Shown here: positions 1 through 7,157 of the stretch, one piece after another
How positions within the stretch are numbered: the stretch's first letter is position 1
Layout of the letters: every line of letters starts with the position of its first letter
From: Lachnospiraceae bacterium UBA1755
GTDB lineage: Bacteria > Bacillota > Clostridia > Lachnospirales > Lachnospiraceae
Reading direction: 5' to 3'
NCBI GenBank assembly: GCA_002314805.1
Contig: DCHJ01000039.1
Coordinates: 1-10,418, forward strand
Length of the DNA: 10,418 nucleotides
The notes under the pieces: model-generated
Databases searched by the model: none
Told to the model about the DNA's origin: nothing
What the model saw: the letters and a program-made list of their open reading frames with translations, nothing else
Position numbers and translations under genes: made by a program

Positions 1-87
1 CAGATTTCAGAAGATCACGCAGTGAGACGAAATATTACAATTTACAGAGCAGATAATGTCAGGTTCACAGAGGCCGGGCGGGTATGA
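1..87 (+). CDS. 3' end of an upstream gene (partial, unidentified)
   Basis: Frame 1 is open from the window edge for 28 codons to a TGA at 85-87. The other two + frames close early, at 23-25 and 54-56. The stop lies 12 bases before the TTG start of the next gene, with that gene's ribosome binding site in the gap, which is normal operon spacing. The visible tail (RNITIYRADNVRFTEAGRV at its end) alternates hydrophobic and polar residues in a strand-like way. It could be the last coil of a beta-helix or a beta-sandwich, for example of a polysaccharide-degrading enzyme, but 28 residues are too few to assign a family. It is read as the preceding member of the same + strand operon. Confidence 0.55.
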   Translation, partial: QISEDHAVRRNITIYRADNVRFTEAGRV

Positions 88-88
88 C

Positions 89-94
89 GGGAGG
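89..94 (+). promoter_or_regulatory. Ribosome binding site deciding the TTG start of the DUF624 gene
   Basis: GGGAGG lies between the stop of the preceding frame and the TTG at 100, with a five-base spacer. An ATG at 84 is out of frame with the DUF624 gene and overlaps the preceding stop, so the TTG is the best start. Confidence 0.6.
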
Positions 95-99
95 ACAAA

Positions 100-744
100 T
101 TGAAGAAAGAAAATTTTCTTGGTTCAAAATTCTTCAGGATATGGAGTGAACTGTCAGATGGACTTGCAGTCAATCTGCTTTTTCTGATTACATGCATTCC
201 CATTGTTACCTATGGACCGGCAAAGACGGCTCTGTATGAAACGGCAGTCAAATGGGTAAAGCGAGAGGATGCAGGAGGAAAGGAATACTGGGCAAGCTTT
301 AGGGCCAATCTCAGGACAGCCATAGTACCGGGTATCATAGTAATGGTTATCGGTGTACTGGTATATCTTGATTACAGGATCACAGCTCCGGGTACATGGC
401 TCAGGATAATCACATATATCCTGCTGGTTTTTGTCTATACGTTTAAGGAACAGCTTTTTCTGGTCAATGCAAGGCTCAGGTGTTCATTGGGACAGCTTCT
501 GAGAAACGGACTGTTCATGGCACTCAGGAATCCTGTCAGGACTATTGCGGGAGCATTGCTGTGGCTGATACCGGTCATTGTACTGTTTAATGATCCGGGC
601 TGGTTTGCAAGAACAGCTGTCATATGGATCTTTGCATATTATGCATTCTGTGCATGGATCACGGTAAAGCTCACAAATAAGGATTATCTGGAGCTGTTCA
701 GAACTGTCATCCTGAGTGAAGACAACAGGGAAGAAATATTGTAA
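100..744 (+). CDS. DUF624 / YesL-family integral membrane protein
   Basis: A 214-residue membrane protein. The N-terminal signature (FFRIWSELSDGL, then NLLFLITCIPIVTYGPAKTA around residues 25-44) matches the conserved start of the DUF624/YesL family, whose members are about 200-220 residues. Hydrophobic segments lie near residues 22-38, 74-91, 101-118, 148-164 and 168-188, suggesting about five membrane helices. Charged stretches (KWVKREDAGGKEYW, near 51-64) are probably at the membrane surface. The family is named after B. subtilis YesL in the rhamnogalacturonan cluster and is recurrently found beside sugar ABC transporter genes; its biochemical role is not established. The start is TTG at 100, with GGGAGG five bases upstream; the first in-frame ATG would delete the first membrane helix and the family signature. 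The neighbours support a role in glycan uptake or utilisation. Confidence 0.88.
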   Translation: MKKENFLGSKFFRIWSELSDGLAVNLLFLITCIPIVTYGPAKTALYETAVKWVKREDAGGKEYWASFRANLRTAIVPGIIVMVIGVLVYLDYRITAPGTWLRIITYILLVFVYTFKEQLFLVNARLRCSLGQLLRNGLFMALRNPVRTIAGALLWLIPVIVLFNDPGWFARTAVIWIFAYYAFCAWITVKLTNKDYLELFRTVILSEDNREEIL

Positions 745-791
745 GAGAAAAGCAGAAACAATAATTATGTTTCGGAAAGGTAAGATGAATT

Positions 792-1598
792 ATGAAACTC
801 AGAGAGAAGCTTTGGATCTGGGGACAGGATGCAGGCAGCCATCACTGCACTGCAGAAGGCAATATCTGGAAGCTTGAAGGCGTCAACAAAATGGGACCTG
901 TACAGGGCTGTGAGTATCTGGGAATTCCAAACTGCTGCAGAGTAGTTATGAACGGACGGCCTGAACCTCCGTTTGATAAAGAGGCAGACGAACTTGACGG
1001 CCTTCATAATGTGGTATGGAGCATCATCGGAGACAGCGGTTCAACAAGGAATAATGAGGAGACAGATCTTGAAGAGATCGTGCGCATCGCAAAGACTCAC
1101 AGTAACGTGACCGGTGCGGTCATGGATGATTTCATGAACGAGAAGAGACTGGCCATCTTCACACCTGACAGACTTGCAAAGATGAGAGAAAGACTCCATA
1201 CAGGCGTAGAGGGAAGAGAATTAAAGCTCTGGAACGTGATATATGCCAATGAGATCTCAGAGAAATTAAAGCCGTGGCTTGATGAGATCGATGTCATTAC
1301 ATCATGGGCATGGTATGCGGAGGATATTCTGAAGCTTGAAGAAAACTATAAGAGGATCAAGTCTATTGTCGGAGAGGACAAGCCCATCCTTGCAGGGTGC
1401 TATCTCTATGATTACGGCAATTCCGGAAAGATGCCGATGGATATGATGAAGAAGCAGGTAGACATTTACTACAAGTGGCTCAGGGAGGATTATATCCGGG
1501 GTATAGTCGTATGCTCCAACTGTGTGGCAGACATAGGACTCGAGGCCGCTGACTATATGAAGGACTGGATAGCAGAGCACGGAGACGAGGAGCTTTGA
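792..1598 (+). CDS. Uncharacterised cytoplasmic (beta/alpha)8-barrel-like protein
   Basis: 268 residues, no signal peptide, no family I can name. Eight hydrophobic strand-like segments are evenly spaced and each is followed by a helix-like stretch, as in a complete TIM barrel: LWIW (7-10), CCRVVMN (48-54), NVVWSIIGD (73-81), TGAVMDDF (107-114), LWNVIYANE (146-154), VITSWAWY (168-175), ILAGCYLYDYG (199-209) and GIVVCSNC (237-244). Polar and acidic residues sit at the strand C-ends, where barrel active sites lie: D112, D113, E154, W172/W174, D207. That layout suggests a glycan-active hydrolase, epimerase or isomerase, but no catalytic residue can be assigned. A ggaaagg motif at 774-780 precedes the ATG by 11 bases, and the gap to the DUF624 gene is 47 bases. 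The barrel fold is inferred from the pattern; the function is unknown. Confidence 0.8.
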   Translation: MKLREKLWIWGQDAGSHHCTAEGNIWKLEGVNKMGPVQGCEYLGIPNCCRVVMNGRPEPPFDKEADELDGLHNVVWSIIGDSGSTRNNEETDLEEIVRIAKTHSNVTGAVMDDFMNEKRLAIFTPDRLAKMRERLHTGVEGRELKLWNVIYANEISEKLKPWLDEIDVITSWAWYAEDILKLEENYKRIKSIVGEDKPILAGCYLYDYGNSGKMPMDMMKKQVDIYYKWLREDYIRGIVVCSNCVADIGLEAADYMKDWIAEHGDEEL

Positions 1599-1792
1599 CG
1601 AAATATATGCACCTGGCAGTATGATGAACGATAGATCGGGATATGTCAGAATTCCGGTCTGCGGAGATCGGATATAGCAATATACGGGGAAGTGATATTC
1701 ACCCGTGACATCAGCGCAGCGCAGCGGAGCACACCAAAGCGGAGGCACGGTCGGAAGCAGCGGGTCATCAGATTAGCACGAAGGGGAGATAT
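1599..1792 (+). other. 194-bp intergenic spacer with a small hairpin, no gene seen
   Basis: The longest gap inside the left block. No reading frame with a convincing ribosome binding site is present; the longest ATG-started one, at 1621, gives only 18 codons. A small hairpin is possible at 1684-1706: ACGG pairs with CCGT around an inner GTGA/TCAC stem, with a four-base bulge. A GC-rich stretch near 1711-1760 contains GCGCAGCGCAGC. There is no U-tract, so this is not a standard terminator. The spacer could carry an internal promoter or an mRNA processing site; nothing decides between these. Confidence 0.45.
1781..1788 (+). promoter_or_regulatory. Ribosome binding site of the propeller gene; start ambiguous
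   Basis: AAGGGGAG precedes two in-frame starts: GTG at 1793 (four-base spacer) and ATG at 1799 (ten-base spacer). The GTG gives the longest protein, but the ATG two codons later has better spacing and the preferred codon. An ATG at 1791 is followed at once by TGA. The two candidate proteins differ only by Met-Asn at the N-terminus. Confidence 0.6.
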
Positions 1793-3949
1793 GTGAATAT
1801 GGCGGATTATTTATTTGAACGGTTTTCCGACGGATGGAAGACTCTGATCAATCAGGCAGGCGTAAAGGCTGCGATACCCGACAGAGAAGGCAATGAGGAG
1901 TTCAATGCAGTATGGGACGGTATGTGCGCACCGGACGGGAGGTTCTATTATCCCATATCTTCCGAACAGGGCAGGTGCGGTACCACCAAGCTGGGATGGT
2001 ATGATTTTGAAAACAATAAGGTAGTGGAGTGTCTTGACGGAAAGAAGGTACTCATGCCGATCGGAAGGACGCTGCCACATTCCAAGTTTCATACCTCGCT
2101 CAATGCTATTCCGAGAAAGGCATTATATCCTGATGCAAAGGACGAGCCAGGTGATTATCTGCTGATCGGTACCACACATTCTACAGACAGGGCACCGCAG
2201 CATCCGGGATGGATGGCAATAGGATACAGAGATCATCTCTGGGAGGGATTTCCGGGGTCGCAGATCGTGGTATTTGATCCCAGAGACAACTCGGCGGTCT
2301 CGCTTGGCATTCCTGTACCGAGAGAAAGCATATACGGTGCAAAATATGATCCGAAGCACAACCGGCTTTATATGATAGGCTTCATGAGAGGCCATGTATA
2401 CTGCTATGACCTGAATGAGAGAAATGTGATCAGGGACCTCGGCAAGGCGGCAGAGCTCTTCTGTTACAGACTTGTACTGGGCGCCGACGGCAACATCTAC
2501 GGCTGCACAAAGTCCGGACGCATGTTCAGGATCAATACTGATACAGTGGAGCTTGAGACACTTGATTTCAGGTCTCCGGTTTATGAGAACAATTATGTCA
2601 ACAATACATGGTACAGATATATGGTCCAGGCACGCAATCACAGCTCGGGCAGGTATATGTACATGGTACTGGCAGCAACAGAGGAAATGTTCAGGTACGA
2701 GTTTGCCACAGGCAAGGTAACATCTCTGGGCAGATGTATTCCGGGCAAGGGCATACATCCGCTTGCCTCAGACAAGGGCTGCTGGTTTATCCATGGATTT
2801 GACATAGACAGGTACGGAGTACTCTGGATCGTTGTTGCGGAGTGGAGTATCCATAATGATACAGGCTATTGCGGCCAGGCTCCATGCTATCTTATCAGAT
2901 GGGATGTGGATAACGGAGAAGAACCTTATTGCTGCGGCGCAGTAGGTACAGAGGCAAAGATAGAAGAATACGTATCTGAGGTGGAATACGATCCGGTATA
3001 TGATATCCTCTATTGCGCAAACACAGCTACAGAACGTCCTCTCGGTGACTATCCTCCGGGAGTGCTGGGCATAAGGCTTTCGGAATTCAGAGAGCACTAC
3101 AGGACACCGGGTCCTGTGAGCCATGATCCTTATCTTGATAAGAGACCTCTTACGGAAGAAGAGCTGGAATTGCAGAAGGATGTCAGACAGATGAGGACAG
3201 AGGAAAATGTCCCCGGCAATGCATTCTATGCTTTCGAGCCTGAGACGGTCACCCCTGTGAGGATATGGCAGCAGCTGCCTTCAAAGGATACAGCACAGTC
3301 ACCCGTGATCGGTATGGGGTTTGATCCTGATTACAGGGACGGCTACAGGCTGTATGCAGTATGCGGCAGCTCAGGATGCTTTGACACGGCAGCTTATGTG
3401 GTTGAGATCACAGACGGTACGATCACCGCTGTCACAGAGATGTCCGATATAGACAGTGAGTTCAGGGCATGGCTCAGGATAAATGCGACAGTACAGCCCG
3501 GGACGCTGGAGGATGATATAGTGCTTCCTGCATCAGTAGGCCGGCGATATATGGCAAAGGCAGCTGTAACGGTTGACTGGAATGGCGGAAGAAGAATTGC
3601 GGGTACAAAGGATGCATTTATCGCTGTCATTAATCCTGATAAATCAGTCTTCAGTCTGGGACAGGCATCAGTCTGCGGCCCGGTAAGAGCTATGGTTACA
3701 GACAAGGCCCGCAGGAGGCTCTGGGGTATCAGCGGAGACGATGAGGATATGGGCTACATCTTCTACTATGATGACAAGGCAGGACTGTTAAGACTCGGGA
3801 TACTTAATTACAATATCCACGGATATTTCGACGGGCCTACGGCAGCCAATGTTCTTTCATGCATATCCCTGTCTCCTGATGAAAGATATCTGGCGATCGG
3901 CAGCTGCGACAGGATCGGTACAGTGCATGTGGTCGATCTGGCAAAGTAA
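1793..3949 (+). CDS. Large cytoplasmic beta-propeller-like protein, possible glycan-active enzyme
   Basis: 718 residues from the GTG (716 from the ATG at 1799), no signal peptide or membrane segment. The sequence repeats a blade-like pattern of short strands ending in a DP/DG turn and a hydrophobic strand: QIVVFDPRDN (157-166), AKYDPKHNRLYMIG (183-196), VYCYDL (202-207), LVLGADGNIYG (227-237), MFRINTDT (244-251), WFIHGFDIDRYGVLWIVV (331-348), VEYDPVYDILYCA (397-409), GMGFDPDYRDGYRLYAVCG (507-525), and at the C-end AMVTDKARRRLWGISG (633-648) and LSPDERYLAIGS (693-704). This resembles YVTN/WD-like propellers. A charged linker near 440-472 may separate two propeller halves. Several polysaccharide lyases and some scaffolding proteins are propellers, so a role in processing imported oligosaccharide is plausible, but I do not recognise the family. 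It lies 54 bases before the glycosidase-like gene and is probably cotranscribed with it. Confidence 0.78.
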   Translation: MNMADYLFERFSDGWKTLINQAGVKAAIPDREGNEEFNAVWDGMCAPDGRFYYPISSEQGRCGTTKLGWYDFENNKVVECLDGKKVLMPIGRTLPHSKFHTSLNAIPRKALYPDAKDEPGDYLLIGTTHSTDRAPQHPGWMAIGYRDHLWEGFPGSQIVVFDPRDNSAVSLGIPVPRESIYGAKYDPKHNRLYMIGFMRGHVYCYDLNERNVIRDLGKAAELFCYRLVLGADGNIYGCTKSGRMFRINTDTVELETLDFRSPVYENNYVNNTWYRYMVQARNHSSGRYMYMVLAATEEMFRYEFATGKVTSLGRCIPGKGIHPLASDKGCWFIHGFDIDRYGVLWIVVAEWSIHNDTGYCGQAPCYLIRWDVDNGEEPYCCGAVGTEAKIEEYVSEVEYDPVYDILYCANTATERPLGDYPPGVLGIRLSEFREHYRTPGPVSHDPYLDKRPLTEEELELQKDVRQMRTEENVPGNAFYAFEPETVTPVRIWQQLPSKDTAQSPVIGMGFDPDYRDGYRLYAVCGSSGCFDTAAYVVEITDGTITAVTEMSDIDSEFRAWLRINATVQPGTLEDDIVLPASVGRRYMAKAAVTVDWNGGRRIAGTKDAFIAVINPDKSVFSLGQASVCGPVRAMVTDKARRRLWGISGDDEDMGYIFYYDDKAGLLRLGILNYNIHGYFDGPTAANVLSCISLSPDERYLAIGSCDRIGTVHVVDLAK

Positions 3950-4003
3950 TACATTCAGCAGGATGATACATAATAACAGTGATCTGAATTCAGAGGTATA
4001 AAT

Positions 4004-6526
4004 ATGGCAGAATTTGAAGCATGGCTTCCGCCGGTAGATGAAAAAATCAGGCTGTCACTTACACATTTTCCGACAAGGTTTCAGGCGGTCATCTTCCGTC
4101 TTTGGGAAAGTGTAAGCGCAGAAAGGTTAGCAAAGGTACTGCACAGTGATCCTGCAGCCATCAGAGCCCTCGCCCGGGATATGGGACTGTCAGAGACGCA
4201 GTCATGCCTGGAAGAGTGGATGAGCCGCGGATACATTACTATCATAAAAGCAGTATGGCATCTGCTTCCTTACGAACAGATAATGGAACTGCTTGATATG
4301 AACAGAGATGAGTTTGCGTTCATCATCAGAGAGGATGATTTCCTCTGGTATAAGCTCGGAGAATGCAAACCACTGTGTGAGCCGGTATATGTAAGAGAGC
4401 TTACGGCAGAGGAAAAGCAGGCAGCCGGGAGGATCCGGTCAGCAATGGCGGAGTATATCCGCGTGTATGATAATGAGCCGTCTGAGAAGGTATTTGATTT
4501 TTTCTGTGAAGAGGATAACAGCGGACTTATCGAAGAAAAGCCATGCCCGGCAGGCTTCGTTGAGATAGACAGGGACTGGTTCGCTGAAGATCTTACCGGG
4601 GACGCGGACTGTGCCCTGTATACCGGAGATTTTCTTTCGCTTCTTGAGGAGAGCTTCGGGCTTAAGCTGGGCAGCGGACGTAATGAAAAGGTGATCCGGA
4701 CAGTGCTGGATCCGGCACTTTCGGACAAGCCGGAAGAGTATCATGAGATCAATGTCACAGAGTCGGCGGTTATCGTATCTGCAGGCAGAAGCATGGGTAT
4801 AATGAGAGGTCTGTATGCCGTAATTAATCTGATGAATTCAGTTAACGGACCGTATCTTAAGCCGATGGTACACCACAGGACACCGGCACTTGATGCAAGA
4901 TTTATCTATTCCTATTGCGGTCTTTACGGAGCGCCGCTTGATGTGGATACGAGGATATCATTTCCGGATGAGCTGCTTAAGCGCTATGCCCGGACCGGCG
5001 TAAACGGGATATGGCTGCAGGGAGTTCTTTATAAGCTTGTGGAGTTTCCCTTTGCCCCCTCGCTTTCGGAGGGATACAGGGGACGTCAGGAAAGACTGCG
5101 CGAGCTCATTGCAAGAGCACGCAGATGGGGACTTAAGGTATATCTGTACATCAATGAGCCTCGTGCCATGCCTCTTACGTTCTTTGAGAAGCATGAGGAT
5201 ATCAAGGGCTTTGTACGCGGCGATTTTGCAAGCATGTGTACTTCACACCCGCAGGTACAGAAATATCTGAGAGACGGCATACGTGATCTGTGCAGGAATG
5301 CACCGGGACTGGGCGGATTCTTTATGATCTCTGTTTCGGAGAATCAGACTAACTGCTATTCGCATGCCACTGAGGAAGAGCAGACCTGTCCGAGATGCAG
5401 CGGCAGAAGCAGAGCGGAGACAGTGGCAGAGGTCAACAGTATAGTTGCTGATGCTGCTCATGAGATAGATCCTGAGATCCGTGTGTTTGCATGGACGTGG
5501 GGATGGAAGTATTTCGGTGACGGGGAGAGGCTTAAGGCTATCAGGATGCTTTCAAAGAACTGCATCGTGCAGAATACTTCGGAGGAGTGGCTTGATATTG
5601 AGAAGGCAGGCTATAAGCTGCAGGTAGATGACTATACTCTTTCCAATGTACCGCCGTCAGTAAACAGTATCACAGGCTGGAGGGAAGCCAATGCTTCGGG
5701 TCACAGGACCAGTGCCAAGGTACAGATCAATACTACGTGGGAGGCTTCTACGGCTCCGTTTATACCTGTATATGAGAATGTATGCAGGTATATGGAAAAT
5801 CTCAGGAGAGAGGGTGTGGAGAATATCCAGCTTTCATGGACTCTGGGCGGATGGCCTTCAGATAATCTGAGGATAGCATCCTCATATTTCTTCAGCGAGG
5901 AAGAACCGTTTACATATGAGCAGCAGCTCAGGGCAGCATACGGAAAGTATGCCGATGCGGTCAGGGATGCAGTGCATTGCTTCTGCGATGCATTTTCATA
6001 TTTTCCGTTTCATATAGATATGCTTTATCTGGGACCGCAGAATGCAGGGCCGGCCAATCTTCTTTTTGAGAAGGCTACGGGACTTACTGCGACCATGACC
6101 TGCTTCGCTTATGATGATCTTGATCACTGGAGATCGGTCTATCCGAGGGAGACATTCCTCGAACTGCTCAGGCAGCTTTCGGAAAGATGGAATAAGGGGA
6201 TCGATGTTATCAGGGATATGCCTGCATGTGAATTCCGGGATGTTGCGATGGTATGCGGTGCACTGTTTGAGGCATCATATAATGCTGCACGATTTGTGGC
6301 GGCACGTGAAGAGCTTGAGAAGACTCCTGATGACGTAAGCTGCAGAAATGAAATGCGCAGGATCATAGTAAGAGAAAGAGAACTTGCAGTTGAGACCTAC
6401 CGCATCATGCGGCGGCGTCCGTGCATCGGATACGAGGCAGCAAATCATTATTACTTCTCTCAGGGAAGCATGATGGAGAAAGTGGTCAACTGCGGGTATC
6501 TGCTTGATAAGTGGGAGCTTAGATGA
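4004..6526 (+). CDS. Glycosidase-like protein: helical N-domain, hexosaminidase/glucuronidase-type domain, barrel, helical C-domain
   Basis: 840 residues, no signal peptide. Residues 1-135 are helical with HTH-like segments (SAERLAKVLHSDPAAIRALA, 38-57; a second around 87-119). Residues about 185-295 look like the small alpha/beta domain that precedes the barrel in GH20 and GH67 enzymes, ending SAGRSMGIMRGLYAVINL (259-276). A barrel follows (about 296-620), with strands LDARFIYSY, GVNGIWLQG, LKVYLYINEP, GGFFMISVSEN, IRVFAWTWGW, CIVQNTSEEW, AKVQINTTWE and IQLSWTLGGW. Acidic residues at strand ends are E385, E446 and E580. C451, C462 and C465 follow strand 4. The C-terminal 220 residues are helical. 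The canonical GH20 Asp-Glu pair is not seen after strand 4, so the catalytic residues and substrate are unassigned. AGAGG lies seven bases before the ATG. Likely an intracellular exo-glycosidase, and the last gene of its operon. Confidence 0.8.
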   Translation: MAEFEAWLPPVDEKIRLSLTHFPTRFQAVIFRLWESVSAERLAKVLHSDPAAIRALARDMGLSETQSCLEEWMSRGYITIIKAVWHLLPYEQIMELLDMNRDEFAFIIREDDFLWYKLGECKPLCEPVYVRELTAEEKQAAGRIRSAMAEYIRVYDNEPSEKVFDFFCEEDNSGLIEEKPCPAGFVEIDRDWFAEDLTGDADCALYTGDFLSLLEESFGLKLGSGRNEKVIRTVLDPALSDKPEEYHEINVTESAVIVSAGRSMGIMRGLYAVINLMNSVNGPYLKPMVHHRTPALDARFIYSYCGLYGAPLDVDTRISFPDELLKRYARTGVNGIWLQGVLYKLVEFPFAPSLSEGYRGRQERLRELIARARRWGLKVYLYINEPRAMPLTFFEKHEDIKGFVRGDFASMCTSHPQVQKYLRDGIRDLCRNAPGLGGFFMISVSENQTNCYSHATEEEQTCPRCSGRSRAETVAEVNSIVADAAHEIDPEIRVFAWTWGWKYFGDGERLKAIRMLSKNCIVQNTSEEWLDIEKAGYKLQVDDYTLSNVPPSVNSITGWREANASGHRTSAKVQINTTWEASTAPFIPVYENVCRYMENLRREGVENIQLSWTLGGWPSDNLRIASSYFFSEEEPFTYEQQLRAAYGKYADAVRDAVHCFCDAFSYFPFHIDMLYLGPQNAGPANLLFEKATGLTATMTCFAYDDLDHWRSVYPRETFLELLRQLSERWNKGIDVIRDMPACEFRDVAMVCGALFEASYNAARFVAAREELEKTPDDVSCRNEMRRIIVRERELAVETYRIMRRRPCIGYEAANHYYFSQGSMMEKVVNCGYLLDKWELR

Positions 6527-7141
6527 TCACAGAGGTTTTTCGAGGATCATGGTTCCGAAGAAATTGCAGTTATGCGGAGTCGCCTTTTCGGGATCGGGAC
6601 ATGGCTCCCATGAAAGAAAGTGGGGGAAATAAGTACGCTCTCCGCCTTTGAAGCAGTTCATTTCAAAGGAAGATTCAGAGATGAAATCATAATCGGGGAA
6701 AGCGGATCTCACCAAATATAACGGAAATACAAATTCTATCTGCCAGCTGCTCTCCGAGCGGCTGGTTTTGATCTGGAAGGATTCCGCCTCATCTATCAGC
6801 AGGAGCTGAGCCTTATTATCGGCGGAAGTACCGATGGTGCAGTACAGGGCACCGTTGGAATTGGCAAGAAGAGAAAAATACCGGGCATCGTCCTTTGACG
6901 GTTTGAACGAGATGCCCACATAACTGTCCTGCCATACGGGGGCACCTGTGCCGCTGTACATCGCGCGGATATAAGGTTCTTCTGACGAAGCATGCACAAA
7001 CAGCCTGCTCTCGTTCCATGCAAGCCTGAACTGAATATGGTAATCAGGATTCTCTCCCGTGACGGGTTCGTTTATCTCAATGGCGTTTATCTTATCCCAG
7101 TCCGGTCTGTCGGAGGAAAAAGCTACAGAGTATTTTTTCAT
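6527..7141 (-). CDS. Free-standing cytoplasmic CBM9-like carbohydrate-binding protein
   Basis: 204 residues that are essentially one CBM9-like (DOMON-type beta-sandwich) domain with no enzyme, no linker and no signal peptide. Typical segments are FRLAWNESRLFVHA (38-51), APVWQDSYVGISFKP (67-81), ANSNGALYC (93-101), WQIEFVFPLYLV (133-144) and HFLSWEP (174-180). W70 and W178 fall where CBM9 of Thermotoga xylanase 10A places its two sugar-stacking Trp residues, near 71 and 175; this equivalence is by eye. The protein is paralogous to the C-terminal domain of the AraC regulator just upstream: both share DSY, a N-x-NGA-[LI]-YC segment, LSW and a C-terminal FGTMIL. The gap to that gene is 16 bases, with AAGGGGA nine bases before the ATG. 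Its TGA abuts the stop of the convergent gene. It may bind sugar in the cytoplasm or modulate the regulator; no enzymatic activity is suggested. Confidence 0.8.
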   Translation of the reverse strand: MKKYSVAFSSDRPDWDKINAIEINEPVTGENPDYHIQFRLAWNESRLFVHASSEEPYIRAMYSGTGAPVWQDSYVGISFKPSKDDARYFSLLANSNGALYCTIGTSADNKAQLLLIDEAESFQIKTSRSESSWQIEFVFPLYLVRSAFPDYDFISESSFEMNCFKGGERTYFPHFLSWEPCPDPEKATPHNCNFFGTMILEKPL

Positions 7142-7157
7142 AATTACTGTCCCCTTT

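Noticed and set aside
1621..1677. Possible 18-codon leader peptide (MMNDRSGYVRIPVCGDRI)
   Set aside because: There is no ribosome binding site before the ATG, no attenuator-like structure next to it, and the length is within chance expectation.
2123..2758. 211-codon open frame on the - strand inside the propeller gene
   Set aside because: Composition is odd (many Cys, His and Ile) and it lies wholly opposite a coherent propeller sequence; it is read as a shadow.
4004..6526. Assignment as a true GH20 beta-hexosaminidase
   Set aside because: The alpha/beta domain and barrel are reminiscent, but the catalytic Asp-Glu pair expected after strand 4 is missing, and a Cys cluster is present instead.
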